From Triops longicaudatus (lineage: Eukaryota; Arthropoda; Branchiopoda; Notostraca; Triopsidae), in the NCBI GenBank assembly GCA_022885665.1, contig JAGQDJ010000102.1:124001-188000 (forward strand): a stretch of 64,000 nt of DNA, read 5' to 3'. Made by a program: the position numbers and the translations under genes. The number at the start of each line of letters is the position of its first letter. Position 1 is the first letter of the stretch. This document shows positions 27,001-41,900 of this stretch, piece after piece. The notes below the pieces were generated by a model that was given only the letters and a program-made list of their open reading frames with translations, searched no databases and was not told where the DNA came from.

Positions 27001-29528
27001 AATAGCAGTCTCTGAACTCACAAAACAGTCACAAGCCTTGGAATGAAACATAACCTTCTCGACCTGTGTCTCTACATAAATTACTCATTGTTGCGAAAGT
27101 ATGTAGTCTGCGCAACACTGGAATCTAATGTGCAGTTGAATATATAAAAGTACATTAAGTTTTGAGTCACTCATAAATCCAGTTAGCCTGATAGAGGGAT
27201 TACCGTACTGCAATATGAAACCAGCACTAGCAAAACAGCTTTAACTGAAAGGGAATTTCAGGTAGCTTGAAGCAGTGTGACATGTTACCGCGTACTGCGT
27301 TTGGGTTGTTTGAAGAAGATTATTTAGATGAGTGTCTAATACCCATCAATAAAGGTTGAACTTTAACCGAAGAAGTATAAAAACATAACAGCTCGCGAAA
27401 AAAAAACGTCCGTAATCTTCCACTGGCTATCTTTGTGGTTTACAAGCTTAGAGGTGGTTTACAAATTTAACATCACGTATGTTTGACGAAGCATAACGAC
27501 TGCATGAACTAGTAGTCATCACTGCATACCTAAATGAATTTACAGCCATACAGACGAATACTTCGAAAGCAGCTAATTAATTTACGTGTACATAATTTAC
27601 CCACTGATGCATTTTTTCAAAGCCTGGGTTGCTTCCCTACAAGAATACTTGTGCGGGTATACATTGTGACTCGCACTAGTAATGCTATTTACGTCGTGAT
27701 TTTAGGATTGCTGTATCGGTTTCGTTAAGAAGATTAACAATAAATTTCTAGTAGCAGTGCGAAAAGCTTACACAAGTGTTACGGAGTACAAGAAGTCGAA
27801 CAAAAAGGAAAATAAATTCACACGAGAAGTGCAATCGTTCATTAAGGATTCTTAACACTGTTTGAGTCGACTGTAATGAAGGCGGTCTTACTCAAGTATT
27901 TTCAAGTGAGTCTTTCAACAAATAATTACAGCTACAATCAGGGGAAGTTTTTCGCTGGATACTCGAGACAAATAATTTCTCTCTGCAGGATTAAAGTTTG
28001 TCTGCATGAAAAATAAATGACAAAGTTATTGATTAGTCATACTATCCAATTTAGCTTTGTCGTCAATTTAAATGTGTATTTTGAATCTTAATTATCAATC
28101 TCGAATTCAGGAGAAAGCACTGTAGTCTGACTGACCACTCCAGTCTTTGTATTTTTCTTTCTTGCGAACTGGATCCATTTTACCGAAGGAGTTTTTATAC
28201 AATTTGAACTTTTCACAAGCTTTTCAACTAGGGAGGAAGTAACATTTCTTCATAGAAGGGAAAAATATATGACCAAATGGGGAAAGAATCCAAAGGAACA
28301 TCCAATTAAACTTCTTCACCCGCAGAAAAAGGACATTGCTTGTTTATTTCCATCACGACGCTGAAGTAAAAAGGGGAGTATTAGCATGCTTAACGTAGCC
28401 AATCAGAAATCAGAGCACCATACAGTAGAAATCTTACACATTTTGGAATGCACACAGAGAAAGGAAAATTTCAAACAAGTGAAATATTTTGGTCTTTTGT
28501 AAATTTGTAAGATACACTCTAACCTAGCTTCGTTAAGATGAATCTCTTGATCCCCGCCAACAAGTCGCAAAGACCGATTTTCACGCTCACATTTTCCCTT
28601 TCATATTTATTCCTTGCCTTCCTTCGAATGGAATATACGTTTGAAACGAAATTAGTAAGCCTAGTGAGGAAAATAATACAGACAGTGCACCTTTGGCGGT
28701 CACATTAAGCGCTATCCCTTTACAAAAACAAACTGCCACACCCTAGGACCCCGTTTTCATAGCTGAGTTTTCATTCCGACTCATGTGACCGAGGAACCGC
28801 TATTTTACTTTTGACTTATGACAATAGAAAGTCCCCAAAACTTCCTCCGAGAGGTAGCTTGCCACATTGCCGAAGGAAATCGTTATAGAAACACTTCGAG
28901 CTTACGCGGTTTTACCTCCTCTTGTGAGTATTGCCCTATCCTTACAATGCTTTTAAGTGCACGTTCTTTAGCTTACACGGTGCGCAAGTATTAAACCATT
29001 GTTTCTCAAGGCTGGGTCAATTACCAAAAATTAGGTAGAGGTGATATCTCTTTACATAACGAAATATATAAATTTACTCATGTCAGCTAAAAATGCACTT
29101 CTGATAGCTCGATATTTGGATGATGCAGCATTGAGTTAAGAAGTAACGGTCTACTACATGTTTAATGGATATTAGAAGACGCAAAAAGTAATAAAATCAT
29201 AACGTGTTTTTGTAAGCATTTCCCACCAGCAATGTAAAGTCTCCTCCAGTGCTTGGGAGGCCATTTCGCGTCGTAAGCTATGACTTTTTGACTTTGATCG
29301 CGGATCGACGAGCACATGAATTTAATTGAAAATCCAAGCGTTACTGGTCTCACAACAAATTGTCCCGTTCTACGGAACGTAAGTATAACACGCACAAAAC
29401 GTGAACATCACCCAAAACTCGTTTACATACAAAGGCAGCAGTTCTCAATCCTCGACAAGCATGGAAAATTTACCCCTCGTCCCTATCCAGCCTCTTCGAG
29501 AACTTGAATCCACCAAACATGATTTTCA

Positions 29529-29587
29529 TGACGTCATCACCAGCCATTTGATGAAAAACAACAAAGAAATGAACGAAAATGACGTCA
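29529..29587. promoter_or_regulatory. Pair of perfect CREs downstream of ANKS1
   Basis: Two copies of TGACGTCATC start at 29529 and 29580, 51 bp apart, about 0.4-0.45 kb beyond the ANKS1 stop codon. Another single CRE is at 8733-8740. An enhancer or an unannotated promoter are both possible; nothing further identifies a transcript. Confidence 0.3.
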
Positions 29588-29977
29588 TCGATACCTATAA
29601 TGGCGCTGTTCAATTCCCAAAGGTAGCTGAATGAGGTGGACCAATAAAAAGCAAGAAGACCGATGAGCATAAGCGAAATATCGACTAGCGTAGTACAATG
29701 GTCCATAGATAACTATCATTTTTAAATAGATTATTAGATAGCAATTGGCTGGGTGGATGGGTGGACGTAAGAGGGCTGCGTAAGGAGCAATTCGAACATA
29801 ACAAGATACTTGGGTGGCGGGAGAAAAAGTTAACACACAGCATAACGAGTGACTTTCTTACAATATGGAATAAAGGACAGTTGTAACAATTCCATGTCTT
29901 GTAAAGTGTATAACGTGTAAAAATGGCAAGGACGCAAAAAGCTTTCAACAGGACCAAACCGAAGTAGGAGGAAAGGA

Positions 29978-32900
29978 TTATAATTCTTCTGTGACGGCTA
30001 AAGGTGCTCTGCCGGATGCTGAGCCTTGCGAGGAAACTGACGTAGAAGAGCATCGGTGAGGAGCCGTCTTGTTATCCGGAAATGGATCTCCAGTGGGTTC
30101 GCCGGGCTCAGAGCAATGTCTTTTGACCTTCGTGTCTTCCGAGTCAGGATTCGGAGTTAACAAGGCTTCGTTGGCCGAAAGCGACCGAGCGTGAGTGGCC
30201 GGACATGGCTGCTGCATTGTCGACGTGGGGACAATTGGGGATGAGGACGTGGTAGCCAGCTGATTAGCTGAATGCGACCTCACATGGCCCTTAGTTAGCC
30301 GGCTTTCGTCTTTGAGTGCCATTTGGTACGCTACTTCAAATGCTTCCCCTAACGTCAAAATTATCTCCGTTGCCAACTCCTGCAACGATACACCAATTCC
30401 ACGAAATCAAAAAGAAAGAAAAGAAAGAGGGAGACGGAACCCAAAGGTTACCATACGCAAGAAAACATGATTGAAATGAGACAATTTCAAGACAACAACT
30501 CAAATAGCTCCAATCAAAAGAAATTGGCAGTTCACGGTTACCATTTGTGGGACGCGGAATACGTGGCAGAAATGATCACTGGTATCATGGTCCTTGGTAA
30601 TGTACGCAAAATGAGTCAGGTCGTCCGCGTCCTGACACGCGCAATGAATGTTTCGGATTTCATGTTCGCAAATTAAGCCCTAAAATCCCCAAAACCGGTA
30701 ATTATTCCTTCGTACAATTTTCTCTTCTCCAGCTTCCTTAACACGAACAAGCCATTCTTCTCATCCCACTCCCCCCTTTAAAAAGATTCAAAAGGAGTTT
30801 ACCTGATTAGCGGTTTCCAAAAACCTGACGCCCGTACAGGAAATGGCCAAAATTACGCTCTTGCACTTGACGGACTCAAACTGGTATTTTTTCTTTAATT
30901 TTTGGATCGATCGTTTCGTCGATTCGGTGCCTTTCAGCTCGCGGACCAGCGTTGATCCTAAATACTATTCAACACACCCATCGAGAAAATTACTACGTGG
31001 CATTCGGAGCGCCTACGGAAACAGATGCTGAAAGATAAGCAAGCAACTGCCAAGCAATCAAAATATGAAATAAGACAAACTATAGCACATGAAAATGTAA
31101 GGGTAAATAAGCTAAAAGTTCGCGTCTAAATAAATCAAACGCCAACACAATACAATCAAATAAAATTAAGTAAAATACCAGTGTTACCAACAAAATACAA
31201 AAGAGAACTTGACGACATCGGCAAAAGTTGGTGTTGATTTTTCACACAGGTACACAAAAGAAAATTACTTGTACCTGTGATTCGTAACATACGTTGCTTT
31301 TGACAAGCACTTCAGGTTTATGGCGCCACTGTGTCGACACGGCGTTCGTCATGCCCATCACTAACTGGGATGGATCCCGGATCACCAAATTTTCCTCTCC
31401 TTGACTCTTACTACAACTACTAGGAGCATTGCACGTGGCTAAACTGGGGGTGCTCGTACTCGCCGATTTGACGTTAATGCATTGGGCTTTCAGACCGGGT
31501 GGTGGAGGAGCGGGACGAGATTTACGACGACCTAAAGTGCCCCTGCCTAGTGTCGCAGCCTTGGTTACTTCGTTGACTGGGGGTAAGTTCTGCCCGATGG
31601 CAACATCCAGCTTCTCAATGCTGGAATTCTTCACGACCAAAGGGAAAAATTAAAACATATAACAGAAATAAACAGATCAAATAAAAAAAGGTGGTAGGGG
31701 CTCATGTAGGTACCACAAAAGGTAGAAGGAAGGCGAGAAAAACAAAGGATGGATAAAAAGCCAGGAAATTACTCACCAAATTTCGAATTTCACTTTCCAG
31801 CTCGCCCATTTCGAACCGGGCCGGTAAGTGCGATTGGGGTCCCGTAGCTGCGCTGGCTGAACGGTTGTCTAGTTCAGCCACAGGTGAGGAGGGTCCGGCA
31901 CGGTTTAACGCCCCTAAGGAGGCCAATATTCGTCGCAAGTGTCCTGTCTTACGTATTTCTAATACGGTAGTCAATTCAACTTCCCAAACTTTCTGCACTC
32001 GCTCCATGTCGTTGTAACAATTTTTACGGAACACTTCTTCATACGCGCCGAGTCTTAAGCTCTGCAGCCATTCGGGAACGGTGGGGGGCAAGTTGGAGAT
32101 GTCTACCTCCGTTTGAGGCCACGAGCACGGTAAAGCTTGCGAGGCTTCCACGAGCCTTTTCCGGTGCTCCTCGTCGGTGACATTTAAGTCTTTCAGAACA
32201 TGGTCTTCCAATACCCTGCCACCCTTTGCCACAACATAGGAAAATTTAAACAAATAGCGAAAATCAAGAAAAATAAAACAATTGTGTAGAAGTTAAGTTT
32301 GGCCGAAAATACGATATTATCAACATTCACATACTACGCTAGCACTGGAAAAAAATAGGATTATTTTCTAATAGTGAAGACCACGAAGCTAGCGAACTCG
32401 AACATTGCGGGAGAAATTTAAGCACTTACCAGGAATTCTATATCGTCAAAACCATTGTTGACAAGGGTGGTTTCGTATTGCTGTAAGCCCAAAGACGTTA
32501 ACCATCCACTGACAGATGACAGGGTGTTCTCATCGGGCTGATGAGATTGAACCATCTCGGTACTGGCCATGGAATCTGGATACCAAAACCTGTTTTTAAC
32601 TTTCATATCGAGTAAAACCACACCATTGTCATCACCAGTATCATCAAACCTAGCCAAAGAACGCACTTTCCATTTTTTTAAGACAAATCTTGTCAACATA
32701 GTTGGCATTTTCCGAACTAGCCACACTCTTGCCCACGCTACAATTACAACCGGTACAACACCTCTTACCCTTCCTACTGCTACAAGGATGCAGGGAATTC
32801 ACCACAAAGACGTCACATAGATTCAGAATTAAAAGGGCAGCAACTAAAAGAATTTCTCAGTTCTTACGAGTACTTCAAGCGTAAAGTTTTCACGCAGTGG

Positions 32901-35900
32901 AATGCAAAACACGACGCTTGAAAGGAAACACATTCTAAAACCCTCCGTTATCAAGAGGAAAAAAAATGACCCCGCCTTTACGGAAATGCGTGGTGTCGAA
33001 AACAGAAGGAAATAGTAAGTTCCCTTAACAGGGAATCCAAGGAAGTTACACTCAAAACGTTTTTCACTACCGTATCGCACACTTCCCTCCTCTCCTGCTA
33101 TTCAAGTCCTCAATAATCTATTACCCTTAAAACCTATAAAACATTCCTCAAAAATTTCCAACGTGCTAGCGCGGGCGAAACCTGTACCGACCGAATCGCA
33201 CAGGTGTATTAAACGTTTACCGCTAATTTAACTTAATAAGCTATCGAAAGGAGTTAAACCAAATATATATTTCGTTCAACTAAAGACAAACTGGGACTTC
33301 GACAGTCCCTTAGAAAAACTCTGAATTTGTTTAGGGTGTTCAAATATTCTCAATCTCCTCAAATCTTCCCTTTTATTCAAGTGAAGCCAAACCGCAAATA
33401 TGCTCTCATCAAACTTGGTGATTTGTCGAGTAAAAACTCATTTATTTCTTCCCATCCTTGTTTTTTCCATGTATTTAAGTTACTTTCTTCAAGTTTCATT
33501 TCGATTTCAAAACGTTTAATTTTCTTTCGCGAGAATGTCGCGTAACAAAACACCAAAATAAAAGAAAGTCAGTGCGACGAAAGTGACTTACCGAAACGGG
33601 CCTGAATTTCCTTTTGGACCTCATCCATCAGTATGGACTCGCGGCCCAAACCAGTGCCGAACGTTCCCAGAATTTCGCTAATCTTTGCCCACTCCTCCTG
33701 TTCATCAAACGGGCTAAGAACTGAGAGGTTAGCATTGCGATCGCCGCGGGGACGATCGCGTGTAGGGACAACGCTGGCATCTGGGTTATCTTGGGACCAC
33801 GCGTCTGCTGACAAATCTTGGCTGTGACCTCGTGATGTCATCCGTGTTGTGATGTCGCCCATTATAGACTGTGAATCGTTGTCACGCTTCAGAGTGCGAG
33901 GACGCTCCAGAGACCTCGTATAAATGGGTGTATTCACTGGTAGGCCCACTATGCTGCCACGCATTAAGCCTGTAACACACGTAATCCACACCAGGATACT
34001 TAACAAAAACAAAAAAAAATCGGAGAAAAGTGCAGGACGAATTAAGAGATAAAAACAACCCGAAAAGTTTTAACGCACTTTCACCCTCAAAGTTATTCCA
34101 ACCTTCCCCGGGCAAAACAGAAGCTTTAAATTCTCATGTTGTTCAAACTAAAGCTCGAGCCGTCATTTTTGATACCGACGCTCAAACTAATTTAATTTTT
34201 GCACACGTTCACCCAGCGAAGCGTTACTTATCAGATCTTTTTTACGACTCCCCAGTTTATCAAATTTCAACACTACCACACTGAAGATAGCAGCTTATCA
34301 AGAAAAAAAGTGTCAAGCTGCGAACAGAAGAACCTTCGCTCCGCGATTGTTTCTTTAAAAAAAAAAAAATACTTTAACGTTATCTTGGCAAAGAGGACTA
34401 AATATTGCTGGAGATTGGTTACTAACTGCACAGCCTAGTGTTGGAGTCTTTGACTCTAGGGGGCGGCAAACGCTAATGCTCTATCTGTTGACCATCCAAG
34501 TCCTGTATGGCTGTAAATTAAGGAAATGGGACAGGAGCCAAAACGCTGATAGAACTTCCTGTCTGTTTTGTGTCGAGTTCAATTTTAAACCGCGTCAAGT
34601 GCAGGCCAGTCGCGTTCATGTTTGGTAAAGGCATTTTCCGAACCCTTAATCGCTGAACGAGCACACTTGAAAAATTGGAGGGCTTTCAGGCATAAAGGAC
34701 GGGTGGATGATTCACCGGTCGTCGTTTCTATGCTAAAAAAATGTCTTACCTGCAAAAGGTGCATCGCCGACGACTTCCTCGATGTTATCCGTTGAGACGC
34801 TCTTATCTGATAAAGACGCACTGCCGGAACCGGAAGGTGTTTCCAAGGAGCACATAAGAAACACTTCCTCTTCGGTTTCAGTCTCCATGTCGCGTGACTT
34901 ACGCTTCCAATCCTTAAAAAAGCAGAGCCAGTCGCAACTTATTCATCTCCGTAGCTTAATAAGAGTTTCCTCACGGTTAAATTCTTAGCTCACACGCTTA
35001 CAGTAACTTTGGTAAGTCAACAGAATCAAACTCTCTATCTCAAGGCTAGTGTTTATTTCTTTTAGTAATAAAAAGGAATGAATTCGATCAAACCTTGTCT
35101 GTCACCTGGCAGGAGTGAGTCAAATATCACCCCGGAAATAGCTACGTTCGGAGCGCGTTATAAGGTAAGAGTTCCAATCAAATCACAGCAGAGCTCATAA
35201 GTGCAAGCAAAACAAAATCGGACGATTGTCTGATTTAGAAAAAGTCAGACCCATCGACTAAAATTTATTTCTGATCACCGCCACAGTTGTATTTTTTTAA
35301 AGAAACAATCTGTCCGAATTGTCACTGACAACCTCAAATTTTATTTAGTACAGTTTGATGCGGCTGAATTGATGAAAACCGACCAACTAATCCAAACGTA
35401 ATTTGACACAACTGAGCGAAGAACTTCTAAGTGATTACAGCCCTTGTCTTAGAATGACGAACTGCCATCAAATGAAGACTGATAAAGCCCGGGCTTGCAA
35501 ATATTTCATAAGAGGTTGCATTTTTGAAATATGCGTTGACTATGTTTCTTATACATATTAAGAGTAAAATAATTGTAAACAAAAAAAAAAACTCCCTTCA
35601 TTTTTAAAGCTATGGTGTTAACTATTGTCAACTATTGGTATACAAACAGAACCTAATTTATACAGCATTTCTATTTGCTTTCTAATGCTCTCGACTGCAA
35701 TTGCAATTATTAAAACATACCAAGCTTTTTAAGGAGAAAGTTGCAGGATGTCGGAGAAAGTTGTGATCACTGTCACAATCTTTACTGCTAACTTTTCATA
35801 CTGTCCTTTCATAAAAGAAAATTGCGTCGAAAATTAGTTCTCTTATATATGATTTATAAGAAAGGGTTTTCAAATCCGGGTTTTCAACAGCTTTCAAGCC

Positions 35901-38900
35901 TTAACTTTCTGCTCTATTGCTTCCAATTCACCGCAGAACAGTTAGCTGCAAACTCAAATTCAAATCCTACCCTTCTGGAAAAAATCTCACGCCTTAAGTT
36001 CACGTAAAAATGTCTTACTTCGGACTTGAACCCAACTCAAGTTCAAATCAGCACAAACCTGCTCTAGTCGATGACTTTGACATGCCAGAGATACTTTTAA
36101 GGCTTACTTGACTTAACGGCCGTATTCGATCATGGATGTTCCGTTCAGCTTGATGGGCGGGTGGCGGAGGATGATCCGGAGTGGGAGGTTGTTGAAAGTG
36201 GGTCGGACTCGGCGGGGTTTGTGTGCCACTTAAGTTAGATGTCCCTTGGGCCACTGCTTCTGGCCGATTTCCGCATTCGGTCCTCTCGTACGCTACGTGC
36301 AAACTGATATTGGAAGATTGATATGTCACACTCTGCGATTCCGAAGAAGTGCTCGTGGGCCGCTCGGCCCTTTCGGGCCGTGCTATGGAGAACTTGACAT
36401 TTTCATACGCGTGAGGTTTTGTAGGCGTGCGAGCTCGCGGCAAAGACTTCACAGGTTTCGCTCCCACCCCTGCCGTGGGTTCATTTTCCTCCAAAGGCAG
36501 CTTACTGCTTGTCTCATGCGGCACCGGCGGCCCTAACTGCCTTGGAATGTCATAATACCCATCCCCGAAGTCAACTTCCACGTTTTCATACCGACTGACA
36601 CGTGATCGCCCACCAGCGACATCAAGCGGTAAACTTTCGGCCGCCATAGGCACGTAGCCAGTACTGGAATCGTTACTGGGCTCAGAATCACTGACACTAT
36701 AGCCTCGGCCGAAGACCACGAAGCGTTTCGGTGGTTCGTGGTCCATCGATTCGTTACGAGTACCAGTCCTAGCCAGGTACACCATTTCGTAACCCGTGTT
36801 GGAATGCGACGAAGCTACGCTCGACTTTTGGCTCCTGGGAGGTGAAGCCGAACCCAAATGCTTCCGTGGGGGCTTTTGCGGTGGAACTGGCTATTGTAAA
36901 GGATAATATTCGTAACATGTTGAGTACACAGTGGAGAAGAGAAGTACAGTACAGTGCTGATGAAACAAATCTTACAGGGAAATAAGGTATTCGTGTGGCC
37001 ACGGTGGAGCTGGGGCGCTTGTGTTCAAATTACATGGGAAAATGGCTTGCAAGTTTTCGTGAATACTGCTAACGTGTTTTTAAAAAAGCTCCTGATAGTA
37101 AACTCTGAGAACTTCACTACGATGTAATGATTCACATGGTTTTCTAAAACATTGACTAGTAAATTAGCTACAATGGGAGTTTTCTTAAAAAACTTCTGTC
37201 CATATTGAGTATTGAAACTCTGTTCCGCTTTTTGAACGAAGCTAATTTTAGAACAATAACGAAATAGTCTTTATGAGTGGCTTTGATAATTATCGTTGAC
37301 CAAATTTTGCGACATTACTTAAACTTGGGAAGACAATACATCTAAAACGACTCATTTAGCTTCAGGAACTTTTACAACAAAATGTTCTTTGAAATGCTAC
37401 ACAAAACAATACTGAAAACATGTGTAAATTTTTATTTAGCCAAAACATTCAAAGACTTTAAGCTTAACTTTTTTAATTGCAATAATGTACTATCACAAAA
37501 TGAACGTATTCAGTAGGCCTACATTAAAAAGTTCCACAGAAATTTACTAACGGTATAGTTTGGCAAATTATTTAGCTGCGTTGCAGTAATTGTCTTGGCA
37601 AGCTCTCCGTGTCATTGGTCCTAAGAACCTTTTTCTCCACCGAGGCCTTATGGTACAAGGATGGTCAGGCACTGCCAAAGGGTAACATTCATTACTGTAA
37701 CAACGAAATTGCTACAGCGAGTTCCTTCACTTTTAGAAGCCTGGACAGCGGTATGACAGCAAGGATAGCATTCGATACTGCCTGAACCTGTCCACGTGCA
37801 GTGTCACAGTTTTTCCCGTCAGTAGCCTGCTGTGCATAATAAAATTGGTACTTACCGATATTTTCTTAGGATGGTTAAGCGTCATAGGCAGGTACTGGTC
37901 GGCACTGCGCCTGATGCGGTGATTCCGGTTTAGGGAGGCGTACGTATCCAGTACGTCGTCATTATCGTCGTAGGAGTAAATCGGACAGGAAACGATGGAA
38001 GTGTTGAGGAGTTCGCGTCCATCATAGGACCGTGACATGGGATGATCAGAATGACGCACAAGCTGGTGCTTGCGATCAGTAGTTGAATCTGTTCCATGGA
38101 ACTGAGCGGGGATTTGGATGGGTCGGGCAAAAGATATGGTTTGGTAATGCCCTGGCTCATGCATTGACTGGGACATCAAAGACGACGAGCAATCCCGGGG
38201 CGAAGGGGGAACATCATACAGTTGGGACAGCTCGCGCGTCTTGAGCTTTTTGGCACGCTGGTGGCGATCTTTACGGGGTAGTGTGCTGACAATGCTGGCG
38301 AAATTAGTCTTTGATTGAGGGTTGTCCAGGATATTAGGATTGGAGCGACTGTTGCGGCTGCGGAAGACGTTTTCGTAGGGTGAATCGGGGGAAGTTGGCG
38401 TAGGAAAAGGCGGTAAACGCGGAGATTCTGCTTCGGACTGCGTATCACCTGATACGCCATTGTAACCTTTCGTAAGCAACCAAAGGTCAATTTTTATATT
38501 GACAGAACGAAAACTGCGCCCATGAAATATCGAGAGAATTTACCCTAGTGTTAAACGCGGGAAACACATTCGCTACGTTGGCCAACTCCATCAAAACGCA
38601 CTTTCGCATTTCTCTTCGTTGGCTGGTAGACTTTATCAGCGAAAACATCCCTGTGAAAAAAAAAATTTGAAAAATATGCAATAGTTTTCGCGAAATCGTC
38701 CGCGAAAATTCAGATGTTTTCACTCTCCAGATGTGACGATATCGCAAAAACTATTGCATATTTTTCAATTTTCCTTTCACAGGAATTTTTCAGCTAATGA
38801 AGTTTACTGGCCAACGAAGAGAAATTCTTAAAATTAAAACATATAATAATATATTAATATACAAAATATATAATAAGATATTAAAAAGTCGAAAATTTCC

Positions 38901-41900
38901 TCGAGTCATGAGAAATTAAAAATGCAATTTTTCCAAAAAAATCTATTCCATGTCCGATAGGCATTACCACGCAAAACTACACATAAAAAAAACTTTTGAA
39001 AAGTTTGTAACTATAAGAGCGCTATCGTCAACGCAAATTCCCATGTTACTCGGCAATAAGAAAAAGCGGTAAACAGCAACCTTAAGGCCCCGTCATGACA
39101 CGGACCCCTTGTAGGGGCATAACATGGGAAATTGTCAGTTATCATAAGGTTAAAACGGTTCCAAAACAGTTTTGACAGTAACGTTGGTGTCAGGGTTTCT
39201 AGTGGATTACTTCCAGCTTTTCTTAAAAGGGTTTTTACACAATTTTTAAGCCATGGTTGCATCTTAATTATAGGGAAAATACGAATCTGGAAAACTTGTG
39301 CAGAGAGCCTGATTTTTTTTATTATTTTTTTGTTTTACGGCGAAAAGAAAAATGGAATTGGTCAGTTACTTTTTTTGCCATATTACGTCTAAAATAGTAC
39401 GGTTTTGTATGTCCTTCATTATGGTGTACCATTATCCCGGAGTTTCTATTCGTTCACCTTCTGCTGTTAGTCACAGTAACAGACCTACCTTCACGGAGGA
39501 AGCGATGTCCATATCCTCTATTCGGAAAAAAAATCCTGCAATTTCTATATATTGGACCTTAAACTCTAGAAACTATGATTGTACCTTAAGTTTTTCCCTT
39601 CTAGTTCGCGAATAATGAGGAATTCGACAGCTTCACTACGCACATTTAACTTTAAAATAATAATAAATCGTTTGAAATAATACCGCAAGATTACAGAAGG
39701 ATCAGAGTACTTTCGGGGTGATAACTAAACAACTATGTGTATTTGTTTCTTCATTTCACCTCTCAACGTTAACGAAAGAGCGCGCAGTTTTTTGAGAGGT
39801 TCAACTAGCGAACATTTTTCGTTTGTCGCAATGATTCATTGTTGGCCCTCTTTCCTGCTTGGTTTCTGTTTGTGTGTGGCGTTTGCTATATTACGATTAG
39901 TTTTGTACGCAAACACGTTCGACAGCATAAAAGCCTGTTTGCGAAATGCACCCTCTTTTGTAACACTTAATGCAACTGAGGCGATTTAGACGATTGCAAT
40001 TGGAATGAGTTTCTTGCGTCTGGAACCTCAAAAGTGGGAGTTCAAAAAAATGTCTCGATACTTCTTGAGCGCATTTGCTAGCATAGTACATTCAGCATAA
40101 GAATACTAGAAAACTAAAAACAGAAACCTAAAAGCTAAGAAAATAAAGATAAATATTATGTAAAATCCACCCAAGCAAACATTTTTATTCTAATTACAAG
40201 TCACTTGTGCGAGCTTGTGCCGCCCATCTATTTCACTGCATCGGTCGACGAGATACTAAGAAGCTAGCCAGAACTTGAAAGAACATTTCACCATTACTAA
40301 CAATGAATTCTCCCAGCCAAGTAGCATATAATTGGGAGAAATTCATTATTACTTAATCCCGTATACCTCAAACACGGCTATTGACTTGGGAGAATTATTC
40401 GAACAACTGAGGTTAAAGGTGGCTGGGATGAGAGAGTAAATTTACTTTTGATGAGCGAGACAATTTCTTGAGCGACTGGTGTGCCTAAGTGGGCCACAAG
40501 GTCTAAGGCCGTTTTGCCTTGCAAATCCCTGGCCGTGACATCGAGTTCGGTTTCTAAGAGCCGCCTGACTACGTCCACTTTGCCACACAAAGCTGCTTCG
40601 TGAAGCGCGCTCCCTTGTGCAGTCTTTAAAGACGTTGGAAAACCTGCCCGTAACAAGGCTTCAACCACAGCCCTGCGGACAAGGAGGAATTAACGTAATG
40701 CACTTGTTCATGCAACTTGACTCTCAAAACATTTTGTGGGGAGCTCAGGACAACATGCTCCGGAGGATTAGGTTAAAATTTCATGCGGAAAAACGGAGGG
40801 CTTTCAACTGCTGAATTTTAACCTCGACAATTGTAATGGTGGTAGAGCAGAGGGAACGGTTGATTAACCTTTCGTCTGAGAAAACAAGTTCCGTGTCAAG
40901 GCACTTACCTGTGGCCATTGCGACTGGCCGCGTGGAGCGGGGTGATTTTGAAGATGTGTTGAGCATTGGAATGTCGATAGGAGTTGACTAGCTCCGGATG
41001 ACTTCGTAGTAACAATTCTACTGTGTCTAACCTACGAATGTTACAGGATGAAACCAAACGCGCACACAGGAAAAGGAGAAGATCAGAAACATAGTCTTGG
41101 CATCTGAATTAATATTATTTTCTCATAGTATTCAAGATCACAAACCTTCCATAAAGTGCAGCTAAATCCAACGGAGCTTCGCCGCGAATGTTTCGAACGT
41201 TGGGATCTGCCCCATGTTCCAGCAATAAGTTCACCACTGCTGTATGGCCGTATTGGGCAGCCGAGTGTAAAGCTGTCTCTTGGTCCTTGTTCTAAAACAA
41301 CACAGACACACAAACAGAGGAGTCAAAAACATTGTTTTCACGCAGCTCGAAACAGAGGAAGTAATCAGTACAGTGTCTTTGAACGACAACTATAAGCCCC
41401 ATAACAAATCCAAACTCGCTTGTTGTAAATGCACAGTCCAACCCTCTGAAATTGACTGACCAATCTTAAGATATTTCCTAGACCAGTCGTCTTCAACCTT
41501 TTCTGGCATTTACCCACTTTTGCCACATTTTCTTTTATCAAAACACGCTCTCACCGACTTAAACTATTTTTACGAAGTTAACTCTAATACGGCTCATTGC
41601 TTTTGAATGCACTACTGGACAAACACTCTTAGCATTCTTTTACATTAATAGAAATGGATGTATTTCGTGCAATTGCGTCACTGCACTAGTATAACAGTAA
41701 CAAGTGAAGAAATATCACGAAAAGAAGAATGCGATAGCTATACTAAGAATAAGACGCGGGCGCGGGAAGATTAAGACATGGCTCCACAGATTTCAACTCA
41801 GAGAAGATGCGAAGAGAGCGAGGAAAGCGCCGAGTGCTTAATCATGGAATACCACGAATTTACACAGGAAAGGAACTTCGGAGCGGAAACATAACCACTA

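Larger units (their letters stand above)
20111..29977. other. Gene-poor region downstream of ANKS1
   Basis: No supported exon. The longest frame (149 codons, 24598-25047) is hydrophobic because the DNA is AT- and T-rich. No canonical AATAAA was found on the minus strand within ~0.8 kb after the ANKS1 stop codon, so the ANKS1 3' end is not defined. Confidence 0.5.

Noticed and set aside
36246..36536. 96-codon plus-strand frame
   Set aside because: Antisense shadow of ANKS1 exon 8.
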